Shown here: one piece after another, positions 9,501 through 16,909 of the stretch | Numbering within the stretch: position 1 is the stretch's first letter | How the letters are laid out: every line of letters starts with the position of its first letter | Source: Cytophagales bacterium | GTDB taxonomy: Bacteria; Bacteroidota; Bacteroidia; Cytophagales; Cyclobacteriaceae | Direction: 5' to 3' | NCBI GenBank assembly: GCA_022360055.1 | Contig: JAKSDO010000122.1 | Location: 1-33,626 of the forward strand | Length of the DNA: 33,626 nt | Translations under genes and position numbers: made by a program | Notes under the pieces: model-generated | Databases searched by the model: none | The model's input: the letters and a program-made list of their open reading frames with translations, nothing else | What the model was told of the DNA's origin: nothing

Positions 9501-10022
9501 CTCATTGGTCCTCAATTCCGGACTTTCATCATACAGCGCCTTACAAACATAAATATCCTGGAAACCGTCTCCGTTGACATCGGCAAAACTCACTCCGGTT
9601 GACCAGCCTCCTCTTTTTAAAATACCGGCCCGGTCACTTATTTCTTTGAATTTCAGGTTCCCCAGATTTAAATAAAGATGATCTTCCACCTGGTTTCCTG
9701 AAAAATATAAATCCTGCAATCCGTCGTTGTTAATATCGCCCACGGCAACACCTCCGCCATTATAGAAGGATTCGTAGATAAGAAAATTTTCGGTTTTGGT
9801 GTGTTTTACGTCGTTTCGGAATCCGATGCCCGTATGCTCATTCCCCAACAGCGAGAAAACGGGCCCATCCGATCCTTGATCCTCGGTCGGATCTGATGCA
9901 CAGGCACTTAACATCCATATGATTGAGCCCCAGAACATCGCATATGAAATACAAGTGATTGAATATCGGAAACATTTGTTATTCACGGGTTGCTGCACGT
10001 TAGATAATATTTCAAAAAGCAC
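6582..10022 (-). CDS. Large FG-GAP/VCBS-repeat lipoprotein with ASPIC/UnbV domain
   Basis: This 1146-residue secreted protein has an N-terminal hydrophobic segment ending in a lipobox (LSAC, Cys41), so it is likely a surface lipoprotein. It has many calcium-binding FG-GAP/VCBS blades with DxNxDG-type loops (GDINNDGLQDLY, ADVNGDGFQDIY, ADFNNDGWTDIF, GDVDNNGLDDFF, ADIDRDGDVDLF) in two arrays flanking an ASPIC/UnbV domain at roughly 564-632 (GFYSSSEPIAHFGLG). In Bacteroidota such proteins often accompany SusC/SusD systems and probably bind glycans or other macromolecules; no catalytic site is visible. It has its own TAATTTTG promoter element and follows a terminator, so it is a separate unit. 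A downstream internal Met29 could be the true start. Confidence 0.88.
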   Translation of the reverse strand: MLFEILSNVQQPVNNKCFRYSITCISYAMFWGSIIWMLSACASDPTEDQGSDGPVFSLLGNEHTGIGFRNDVKHTKTENFLIYESFYNGGGVAVGDINNDGLQDLYFSGNQVEDHLYLNLGNLKFKEISDRAGILKRGGWSTGVSFADVNGDGFQDIYVCKALYDESPELRTNELYINNGDLTFTESAKAYGVDNFRRSMNTAFFDFDKDEDMDMFLVNQPPTPGMLSALHGKDWLDTLFSCRLYENRGGYFTDISGKAGVNFKGYGLSATSADFNNDGWTDIFVCNDYDAPDMLYINQKDGTFENRVNDAMKHITNFSMGSDIADFNNDGWTDLMVLDMLAEDNYRQKANMGGMVPVKFWNIAKAGGNYQYMFNTLHLNRGTNREGNLYFSEIGQFANVSATDWSWSPLFGDFDNDGLIDLFVSNGIKRDLRNFDGVASAERYFKVVLSEHFKNNPQDKDVALRDLVDFDHLENILPTEPLMNYMYHNLGDLKFRNKAEAWGLDRKTFSNGAAYGDLDNDGDLDLVINNINDFGMIYENKSNELFKNNYLRVKLLRDKKPADFYGTKIKIDIRETCKHYEFSSASGFYSSSEPIAHFGLGLDSLIDRLTVYWLDGRISQLHNVKANQEIVIDKTTAVEINESEIIANDLVKEISDELDINYKHTENELDDFKREMMLPHRMSAFGPALAVGDVDNNGLDDFFIGASFGRAGQIYLQQSDGKFKQSYSLPWIVDVKSEDVGAVFFDAEGDRDLDLYVVSGGNEMPAGSNEYKDRLYLNDGTGNFSKAQNVLPEIAYSGSRAIPADIDRDGDVDLFVGGRQIPGRYPEPASSYILINESGEVPKFIDATARLAPELLEIGLVTDAVWSDFDADHDLDLIVTGEWMPITVFENVNGKFVNATEKLGLEEEVGWWFGIEKADFDKDGDDDYVVGNLGENYKFKAGYDAPFTLHYTDYDNNGKGDIILGYFNFGRHFPVKGRSASIRQIPILRERYPTYDQFARSTLSEVYGEEQLGKALKYSAKTFSSKCLINKGNGNFDRIDLPVEAQLAPVNDFIIDDFDSDGNEDILLAGNLYGTEIETMRGDAGLGLFLLGSGRGTFKAIEPHKSGLYLHNDVKHLAPIVISGKPAFISANNNDFIRVFEFLDPL

Positions 10023-10044
10023 TTTACAACGATCCTGTCGATTA

Positions 10045-10052
10045 CAAAATTA
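10045..10052 (-). promoter_or_regulatory. Promoter -7 element of the FG-GAP lipoprotein gene
   Basis: TAATTTTG on the minus strand matches TAnnTTTG, 22 bases before the ATG at 10022, giving a very short leader. Confidence 0.45.
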
Positions 10053-10154
10053 ATATTTCTATTTACTGTCTTAAGGCCGCAGCGCAAATTTTCAGGGAAT
10101 TTATTCCCATCCGTCAAATGCTGTGATCGGTTCCCATACTTAAATCTTCGAAAC

Positions 10155-10189
10155 AAAAAAGGGATGAGTAACCTGCTGCGCTCATCCCT
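10155..10189 (-). terminator. Rho-independent terminator of the MORN protein gene
   Basis: On the minus strand a perfect 9-bp stem AGGGATGAG/CTCATCCCT with a 12-base loop is followed by TTTTTTG. It lies 24 bases after the stop codon of the MORN-repeat gene and separates it from the FG-GAP unit. Confidence 0.88.
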
Positions 10190-10213
10190 CCGGGTAATAT
10201 TCTTAAATGCTGA

Positions 10214-10870
10214 TCAATTGTAGTTCACGGTTATTTTCCAGGAACCGGACTGTGATATTTTAAATTCCATAGTCTTATCTCCTACGCTCATCTTTCCTCG
10301 AAAAGGATAACGGACTGCCGTAACTTTTTGAGATAATCCTTCGGATACGATGTTACCAAACGATCCCTCCATATTAATTACCTGGATATCGCCCGGATTT
10401 TCGACCTTTCCTCCTTTCTGGAATACAAAGATCAGCTCATCGTTACCATCACTCCTGCTGAATCTTGTCGAAATGATTTCAGGGCTTTTGAACAGCACCT
10501 TATAAGGCGTCTTCTCTGTTCCAATATAGCCGTCGTTTACCCAGTATCCCGTAACTACGCTGTCCCCGGCCTGAGTTTTATAGGTCATTTTACCGGCACC
10601 GTTCTTTTTGCCCTTTTTATATGTTCCGACATAGGAGGTCCCGTCGGCCCAGATGTAGATCCCCTGTCCTTCGGGCAGCCCTTTTTTAAAATTGCCTTCG
10701 TATGAATCGGTCCCTTTTGCAAGTCCTTTGCCGTCGGCTTTCCCCTTTTTACATCCGCCTTCATATTCTCCGGAAATCGCCTCAAGCAACACTTTACACT
10801 GGGCATTGCCAATGAGCGGGGCAGCCAGAAATAGTAGAAAAAATACAGAAATACCAATACTTCTTATCAT
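10214..10870 (-). CDS. Secreted MORN-repeat protein
   Basis: This 218-residue protein has a Sec signal peptide (about 1-23, ending GNAQ). Three MORN repeats at roughly 36-105 read YEGGCKKGKADGKG, YEGNFKKGLPEGQG and YVGTYKKGKKNGAG. The C-terminal 100 residues are a beta-rich region without a recognised family. Bacterial MORN proteins are mostly of unknown function, possibly protein or surface interaction modules. The gene lies between two terminators, so it is probably monocistronic, perhaps with read-through from the SusCD operon. No clear promoter is visible in the short upstream gap. Confidence 0.85.
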   Translation of the reverse strand: MIRSIGISVFFLLFLAAPLIGNAQCKVLLEAISGEYEGGCKKGKADGKGLAKGTDSYEGNFKKGLPEGQGIYIWADGTSYVGTYKKGKKNGAGKMTYKTQAGDSVVTGYWVNDGYIGTEKTPYKVLFKSPEIISTRFSRSDGNDELIFVFQKGGKVENPGDIQVINMEGSFGNIVSEGLSQKVTAVRYPFRGKMSVGDKTMEFKISQSGSWKITVNYN

Positions 10871-10893
10871 GGTTTTAAATTTAGTTTATAAAG

Positions 10894-10922
10894 AAATAGG
10901 TAGGCACAATGCCTACCTATTT
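10894..10922 (-). terminator. Terminator of the SusC/SusD operon
   Basis: A perfect 13-bp palindrome AAATAGGTAGGCA/TGCCTACCTATTT with a 3-base loop lies 23 bases after the SusD stop codon. The minus-strand 3' side is TATTTCTTT. It is the strongest hairpin in the window and should end the SusCD transcript. Confidence 0.88.
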
Positions 10923-10944
10923 TAAGAATATTATAAAAAACTAA

Positions 10945-12621
10945 TTATTTCCACAGCCAGGTTTTGTAAAAAATATCATCCTGACCACCCATTTTATTCA
11001 ACTGGGCTGTAAATTCTTCGGTATTGTAACTTATCTCGCTACCAGGATACTGAATTTTATAAACCATCTCCACTTTGGTACCTGAAGTAAACAGCGGAAC
11101 CGTATTATCAACATCAAAAAGATTTGTTCGGCGCATCAGCGACCAGGCTTCATCCGGACGGGCAAAATAATCAAGCCATCTTTGCGTTCGGATTTGATCC
11201 AATGCCTTGGCCTGATCGTACGCATTGAAGGGGTGATTGATCACTGCATCGATATCTGCCTGCTCCGCCGTAATAAGCCAATCCGGGTTGTTATCCGGAT
11301 AGTTTACGTGCTCATAGTAGAACAAATCTTCCATGGAAGACTTAATTCCCTCTTCATAATACATCTGCGCTTTGGTATGATCAACCGAAGTGCCGGTACC
11401 ACTTGCGTAAATCTCAGCCAGAACAAAGTTGTGTTCCGCATAAGAAAGCATCCAGTTGGCCTGGAACATACTCATTGGATACATTCTGTTCCAGAGGGCA
11501 TAGTTGGCCCCGGTTTCCGACCAGTGTGCCATCTCTTTTTGCCACTCGCCTCCAGGATAAATATCTGTGGTAGCAATAATGTCCTTGCCTTGGTTATCGT
11601 CCGGAGAGTTTGCCAATATCCTATATTCTCCATCCTTATTCGGATATACATAGGCATAGAATCGCTTATCAAAAACTTCAGTGGAATCAATGAGCGAAAG
11701 ATCCGCGGCATCGGCCAGTTTACTTACCATGAATTGTCCGGGACGGAAAGTCGGATTATAATAAAACGCCCACATGTGTGCATTTTTCCTGCTTCCATTG
11801 TTCCATCCGTCAATCCGATACGGGATCAAAGCCGCACCGTCTTCACGGGCACTCATCATTTCACCGTTGGAAAGGGCCCAACTGATGTATTCGGCTGCCT
11901 TGGAAGGATCTGCTTTAGACATTCTCAGGGCATACTTCAGGATCAGGCTCGTACCAAACTTTTTCCATGCGGTAAAATGGCTCACTGCATTGGATTCCCC
12001 TCTCCACAAACGATTGTTTATTTCATAATCAAAAATACTTTCGTCTTCGGGAGTGGTGGTGCTCAACACCATACCGCTAACGGCCGTTTTAAGCGCTTCA
12101 AGCTCCGCGGTATAGATCTCCTGCTGATCGTCATACTTCGGACGAAACTGCAGTTCGGACAATCCTTTACCGGCTTCGCTGTGGGGCATATCTCCAAACT
12201 TATCATTGGCGACAAATACGATATACGAATGATAAATGGATAACATATGCTTCAGGTTGTCATAGCGTTCCGGAGAACCTGCAGCTTCTTCTATGTTTTT
12301 GTATAACTCGCTGATGTCCCTCAGCTTATTATAATAACCATTCCACGAGGCATCGATGCCGGACCTATTCGGCAAATCATACATGTTGTCGATCACCGCA
12401 CTTGTGGCCAATCTGGTCATATTATACGTCTGCGGATTGTACATATACAATATATAGCTTCCGCTATAACCAGTATTGCGAACTAAATTGGTAAACAAGT
12501 AATCAGGTATCGTTTGCGTCGGCTTCGACGGGTGGACATTCATGTCCTCAAATCGGTCCGTACAAGAATGCGCTGAAATCCCAATTACAAGAATTACTAT
12601 GGCTTTAACTATTTTTTTCAT
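10945..12621 (-). CDS. SusD/RagB-type nutrient-binding outer-membrane lipoprotein
   Basis: This 558-residue lipoprotein (lipobox ending SAHSC, Cys20) should sit on the cell surface as the lid of the SusC channel and bind oligosaccharides. The sequence after the lipobox (FEDMNVHPSKPT, then NLVRNTGY) is typical of the SusD-like 2 (SusD/RagB, PF12771) subfamily. The TPR-like helices and the C-terminal WLDYFARPDEAWSLMRRTNLF segment are in place. It starts 33 bases after SusC and is followed by a strong terminator. The length is normal and nothing is broken. The ligand cannot be read from the sequence; the neighbouring enzymes suggest a fucosylated glycan. Confidence 0.93.
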   Translation of the reverse strand: MKKIVKAIVILVIGISAHSCTDRFEDMNVHPSKPTQTIPDYLFTNLVRNTGYSGSYILYMYNPQTYNMTRLATSAVIDNMYDLPNRSGIDASWNGYYNKLRDISELYKNIEEAAGSPERYDNLKHMLSIYHSYIVFVANDKFGDMPHSEAGKGLSELQFRPKYDDQQEIYTAELEALKTAVSGMVLSTTTPEDESIFDYEINNRLWRGESNAVSHFTAWKKFGTSLILKYALRMSKADPSKAAEYISWALSNGEMMSAREDGAALIPYRIDGWNNGSRKNAHMWAFYYNPTFRPGQFMVSKLADAADLSLIDSTEVFDKRFYAYVYPNKDGEYRILANSPDDNQGKDIIATTDIYPGGEWQKEMAHWSETGANYALWNRMYPMSMFQANWMLSYAEHNFVLAEIYASGTGTSVDHTKAQMYYEEGIKSSMEDLFYYEHVNYPDNNPDWLITAEQADIDAVINHPFNAYDQAKALDQIRTQRWLDYFARPDEAWSLMRRTNLFDVDNTVPLFTSGTKVEMVYKIQYPGSEISYNTEEFTAQLNKMGGQDDIFYKTWLWK

Positions 12622-12654
12622 GACAATTAATTTTATTCGTGTTTCAACTCCTAC

Positions 12655-15600
12655 CTAGAAAGCGACTTTCAGATTCAAACCATACTGCCTTGTAATAGGT
12701 AAAGAACCGAATTCTATACCACTAGCTTTACCCGGGTTAAGCTCACCTGCCGGATTTATGTTATCCGGAGCTGTCTTGTAGATGTAGAACGGATTCCTTG
12801 TGATGACCTGTATCGCGAGGTTCTGAACAAAGATGTTTTCCAACCATCGCTTCGGGAAATCATAGTTAATAGAAATTTCTGCCATTCTAATCCATGAATT
12901 TTCAAATACTGCAGGAGAAGTTTGATAACCGGCTCCCCATCCGCTTGATCGATCGATCCAGTAATATCTTGCAGGGAATATCGTCGTATTCTCACCTATA
13001 ATATTGTAATCGTATTCCTGCGTCTCCTCATTCCATATCACATCCGTCGCTACCAATCCGGGATTGATCATACCATCATTTCGATCGTTTCCCGCATCGT
13101 CCGTCCATGCCAGACCACCGTGTTCGGCGTCCCTGCCTTCAACAGTCTTTGGCGCCTGGCCAAAACCGATTGCCGTTCCATAGCTGCCAAACCACGTGTC
13201 GCCTCCCCATTTAATATCCAGAACGGTATTTAGCGTAAATCCGTTCCACGAGAACGTATTGATCAAACCGCCGATAAAATCGGGTGTGGCATTACCTACA
13301 GGTACTCTTTGATGTGTAATATGGTACCACCCGTCTTCGTCAACCAGCCTTTGACCGGTTTCCTCGTCATAGATGTAATCCCATCCCATGATGGTATTCA
13401 GAGGCTCACCGGCCCTGGCTTCGATCGAAGGACCATTTGCGCCCCAGATACCTCCCATGGTCAACCTGTCCACACCACCTTCATCATCGAGGTTCAGCAC
13501 TTTGCCGGTATTTCTTGCCCAGTTCAATATGGCTCTCCATCGGAAATCGCCTGCCTGTACCACCGTTGCGTCAAGGGTGATCTCTATACCATTGTTTTTA
13601 ACAGATCCTGTGTTGAATCTCTTTTCGGAGAAACCCGAAGAATTTGCAACAGGTCCTGACAAAATCTGCTCTTCCGATGTCTTATCGTAATACGTGGTAT
13701 AAATATTCAACCGGTCATTCCAGAACGCAATATCCAATCCCAACTCAAGAGAATTTGTCTTTTGCGGCTTCAGATTAGACGGAGGGATCGTACCGGGCAC
13801 ACTCGCATATGAGTATCCGAACCAGTTACCGATTCCATATGTCGGCAGCAGTTGATACGGATTATCATCTGTCGAAGATAAGGCATAAGACGCTCTCAAT
13901 TTACCCAATGAAATGGCCGTACTGCTGTTCAAATCAAACATCTCACTGAATACCCAGCTGGCGCTTGCCGATGGGTAGAAGTATGAATTATTGCTTGCCG
14001 GCAACGTAGATGACCAGTCATTTCGGCCGGTTACCTGCAAGAACAAATAATCCTTATAACCAAAATCCACAGCTCCGAATAAACTTTGAATTTCCTTTTC
14101 GTAGGTACTCTCGCTCGGATTACTTAAGTCTCCGTCATTGTTTGCAATGGCGAATAACCATGGATTTGCAAATCCGTTATAATTCGGGGACTTCAAAGCA
14201 TAATCGTATCTGTTCCAGATTTCACCGCCAAACGTTCCGCCCAATGTAATATCATCCGTGATGGTTTTATTGGCCGTAAACAGGAATTTATGATTATAAA
14301 TGTTTCGCTTGTACAATTCTTTCTTGTACTGGCCTCTCAGCCCTTCGACATCCCACGGATTGAATTCTCTCGTATATTCCTTATTTTCATTGTCAATACC
14401 GGATTGCAATCGCAGGTTCAGCCAGTCGAGAATGTCCCATGTAATTGCCAGGCTACCAATGTAGCGCTCATTGTCCCATTGAAGATTATCCTCAAGGATA
14501 TTCCACAGCACGTTGCCATCCCTACCGTAATTGAAATCCTCATTTCGAGAACCGTCTTCATTCTTATAATTGTCCATTCTCAATTGTACCCGCTCACTTC
14601 GCGCCCAGTTATACAGTGTGGCTTTTCCAAAACCATTGCCATTATCACCTATGATCGCGGTGTTTTTCTGGTCGGTGTTGTAATAGTTCAGGACCATGTC
14701 GGATCGCACCTTCGAATTAAGGTTTAGCGAGCCATTGAAGCTCATGGTGAATCGATCCCAATGCGTGTTGGGATAAATGGAAGTAGATCTCATGTCCGAA
14801 ACTGAAGCGCGATATGCTCCCAACTCACTTCCGCCGGAGAAGGCGATGTTGTGGGTTTGCTGCTGACCGTCCTGATACGGCTCGAGCAGGTTATCCGGCT
14901 GCGGCTCAAACGGCCTCTTTTCACCGTCGTAATAAATAACTTCCGTTCCATCCATTTTTGGTCCCCAGGAAGCACCTGATCCCCAGAAACTCACGTCGGG
15001 CATTTTGAAGTTTCCGTCATCATCTTTTGGAAACGCTTCGTCTTTTGGCAAATAATAGGTATAACCGACTCCCCATTCATTTTGCACGTCTCTCGCCTTG
15101 TAGACCTGGTCGTTCAGGTACGTATAGTTATAGCTGATACCGATTCCCTTCTGGGCACGGCCTTTTTTAGTGGTAATGAGAATCACTCCGTTTGCCGCTC
15201 TTGCACCGTATAATGCCGCTGCATTTGCTCCCTTCAGTACGCTTATGTTTTCAATATCATTAGGGTTAATATCGTTTAATCCCGAACCCCAGTCTCTTCC
15301 GGAACCGCTGATGTTTACATCGTCATTCTCGATTTGAACGCCATCGACGATAATCAATGGCTGGTCACTTCGGTCGGTTCCGATATTGTTGCCACCGCGA
15401 ATTACAATTCTTTGCGTTCCGCCCGGCAGACCGTCTGTTTGGGTAACCTGGAGTCCTGAAACGCGACCTACCAAAGCTTCGGATACGTTCAGCGTCTGCC
15501 TTTCCTCGATATCATTGCCCTTTACCGTTTGAGTAGCGTAACCGAGCTCTTTTGCTTCCCGCTCAATTCCCATGGCGGTGACAACGATTTCGTTGAGTTG

Positions 15601-15897
15601 TGTAACGTCGGCAGACAGGGCAATGTCGATAACAGACCTGTTGCCAACTTCGATTTCGGTATCAATGAAACCAATATATGAAAATACCAACACTGCGTTT
15701 GACGCAGCTTCAATAGAGTATTTTCCATCAACATCCGTAATTGTACCTGTTGAGGTACCTTTAACGAGAACATTCGCACCAATCAAAGCATCTCCGCTGT
15801 TTTGGTCAGTTACTGTTCCCGTAATTGTTACGTTCTGTGCAAATACCGTAGAAACCAGCATAAGACAGACTGTACTAAGAGTAAATAACTTTTTCAT
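12655..15897 (-). CDS. SusC/RagA-type TonB-dependent transporter
   Basis: This 1080-residue outer-membrane transporter imports oligosaccharides using TonB energy. In order it has a signal peptide (1-20, ending STVFAQ), a carboxypeptidase-regulatory-like domain (about 23-105, ITGTVTDQNSGDALIGANV), a TonB-box-like segment EIVVTAMGI, a plug domain with the SusC signatures LSEALVGRVSGLQV-like (here NVSEALVGRVSGLQV), IVIRGG and SVLKGANAAALYGARAANG, and a beta-barrel ending in an aromatic residue (LKVAF). There is no N-terminal STN domain, so it does not itself look like an anti-sigma signalling receptor. It is the first gene of the SusC-SusD operon and diverges from the DeoR-type regulator across a 265-base palindrome-rich region. 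Confidence 0.95.
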   Translation of the reverse strand: MKKLFTLSTVCLMLVSTVFAQNVTITGTVTDQNSGDALIGANVLVKGTSTGTITDVDGKYSIEAASNAVLVFSYIGFIDTEIEVGNRSVIDIALSADVTQLNEIVVTAMGIEREAKELGYATQTVKGNDIEERQTLNVSEALVGRVSGLQVTQTDGLPGGTQRIVIRGGNNIGTDRSDQPLIIVDGVQIENDDVNISGSGRDWGSGLNDINPNDIENISVLKGANAAALYGARAANGVILITTKKGRAQKGIGISYNYTYLNDQVYKARDVQNEWGVGYTYYLPKDEAFPKDDDGNFKMPDVSFWGSGASWGPKMDGTEVIYYDGEKRPFEPQPDNLLEPYQDGQQQTHNIAFSGGSELGAYRASVSDMRSTSIYPNTHWDRFTMSFNGSLNLNSKVRSDMVLNYYNTDQKNTAIIGDNGNGFGKATLYNWARSERVQLRMDNYKNEDGSRNEDFNYGRDGNVLWNILEDNLQWDNERYIGSLAITWDILDWLNLRLQSGIDNENKEYTREFNPWDVEGLRGQYKKELYKRNIYNHKFLFTANKTITDDITLGGTFGGEIWNRYDYALKSPNYNGFANPWLFAIANNDGDLSNPSESTYEKEIQSLFGAVDFGYKDYLFLQVTGRNDWSSTLPASNNSYFYPSASASWVFSEMFDLNSSTAISLGKLRASYALSSTDDNPYQLLPTYGIGNWFGYSYASVPGTIPPSNLKPQKTNSLELGLDIAFWNDRLNIYTTYYDKTSEEQILSGPVANSSGFSEKRFNTGSVKNNGIEITLDATVVQAGDFRWRAILNWARNTGKVLNLDDEGGVDRLTMGGIWGANGPSIEARAGEPLNTIMGWDYIYDEETGQRLVDEDGWYHITHQRVPVGNATPDFIGGLINTFSWNGFTLNTVLDIKWGGDTWFGSYGTAIGFGQAPKTVEGRDAEHGGLAWTDDAGNDRNDGMINPGLVATDVIWNEETQEYDYNIIGENTTIFPARYYWIDRSSGWGAGYQTSPAVFENSWIRMAEISINYDFPKRWLENIFVQNLAIQVITRNPFYIYKTAPDNINPAGELNPGKASGIEFGSLPITRQYGLNLKVAF

Positions 15898-16076
15898 AAA
15901 TGTTAAGATTCAATTAAAGGTTTAAAATTCTGTTCAAAAGGGTTTTTATCATACGCAATATGGGCTTTAGTAAAAAATCAGTATAAAATTACAATGATTC
16001 TGCCTGTTTTCAAAGCATTTTGTCAACTTTATGCAGTTTTTTGCAGCTTTCATTTGCCTAAATATATTTTTTTGCG

Positions 16077-16094
16077 TTTATTTAGTTAAATAAA
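16077..16094. promoter_or_regulatory. Palindrome upstream of the DeoR-type gene (candidate operator)
   Basis: TTTATTTA-GT-TAAATAAA is a perfect 8-bp inverted repeat with a 2-base spacer in the divergent SusC/regulator control region (15898-16162). The composition is AT-only, so it could be a chance palindrome, but it lies next to a second one. Confidence 0.4.
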
Positions 16095-16097
16095 AGT

Positions 16098-16125
16098 TTT
16101 ATGCTGGCAAATATTTGCGCATAAA
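16098..16125. promoter_or_regulatory. Nested palindrome, candidate regulator binding site
   Basis: GCAAATATTTGC (16107-16118) is a perfect 12-bp palindrome, flanked by the outer arms TTTATGC (16098-16104) and GCATAAA (16119-16125), offset by one base. It lies about 40 bases before the regulator ATG and between it and the SusC gene, where an autoregulating DeoR-type protein would be expected to bind. Confidence 0.5.
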
Positions 16126-16162
16126 TTAGGTTTTTAGGCTGATTTTAAGATTTTTTAAAAAA

Positions 16163-16909
16163 ATGATTAAGGCGGAGCGACAAAAATACATACTTGATGA
16201 GTTAAACTTATACGAAAAAGTAAAATCTTCTCGATTATGCGATATTTTGCGGGTTTCAGAAGATACAATACGGAGGGATCTTATCGAGTTGGAAAACAGC
16301 GGACACCTGAAAAAGGTACACGGCGGAGCAATTACAATTAATTTTATACCAAGCTTTAAAAAGCGTGAGGTACTTGAAATTCAATTAAAAAATGAAATAG
16401 CCAGGAAGGCGCTCGGACTCATCGAGGAAAACCAGGTATTGATTATCGATGGCGGAACCTCAAATTTGCAGCTCGTTAATATGCTGCCGAAGAATACCAA
16501 ACTCACCATATTTACAAACTCTATCCCCGTCGCCTCCAAACTGTGTGAAAATGGCGACATTGACGGCGTGCTGCTCGGTGGCAGTATATTGAGCAAAGGA
16601 CACAGCACCATCGGATATCATTCGATTCAGGCTTTACACGAAATACACGCGGATCTGTGCATCATGGGAATTACAAGCATTGATTCCCAATATGGTTTGA
16701 CGGAAGCGCATCGAGAGGAAACCATGATAAAAAAGGAAATGATAAAATCATCGAATAAGGTCGCATCGTTGGTTATTTCTCAAAAACTAATGACCAGACA
16801 ACCCTATTCGGTGTGTAATATTGACAGCCTGGATTACCTCATAACGGAATTGGATCCCGACCACCAGTCGCTTCGACCATTTAAAGAAAAAGGTGTCAAG
16901 ATAATCTAA
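16163..16909 (+). CDS. DeoR/GlpR-family transcriptional regulator
   Basis: This 248-residue cytoplasmic DNA-binding protein has the DeoR winged helix-turn-helix in residues 1-57 (VKSSRLCDILRVSEDTIRRD, then HLKKVHGGA) and a sugar-phosphate-sensing DeoRC domain from about 75 on, with the IDGGTSNLQL loop. The family responds to phosphorylated sugar intermediates; E. coli FucR (fuculose-1-phosphate) is a member, which fits the fucosidase-rich locus. The gene diverges from SusC, and its last four bases overlap the end of the convergent GH43-like/GH29 gene. It is the only regulator in the window. Effector and targets are inferred from context only. Confidence 0.9.
   Translation: MIKAERQKYILDELNLYEKVKSSRLCDILRVSEDTIRRDLIELENSGHLKKVHGGAITINFIPSFKKREVLEIQLKNEIARKALGLIEENQVLIIDGGTSNLQLVNMLPKNTKLTIFTNSIPVASKLCENGDIDGVLLGGSILSKGHSTIGYHSIQALHEIHADLCIMGITSIDSQYGLTEAHREETMIKKEMIKSSNKVASLVISQKLMTRQPYSVCNIDSLDYLITELDPDHQSLRPFKEKGVKII

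Noticed and set aside
11182-12243. A 353-codon open frame on the plus strand
   Set aside because: It lies entirely antisense to the well-supported SusD-like gene and its translation has no recognisable domain. The same holds for the long plus-strand frames at 17986-18729, 8889-9602 and 29580-30314, which are antisense to GH43-like/GH29, FG-GAP and sulfatase genes.
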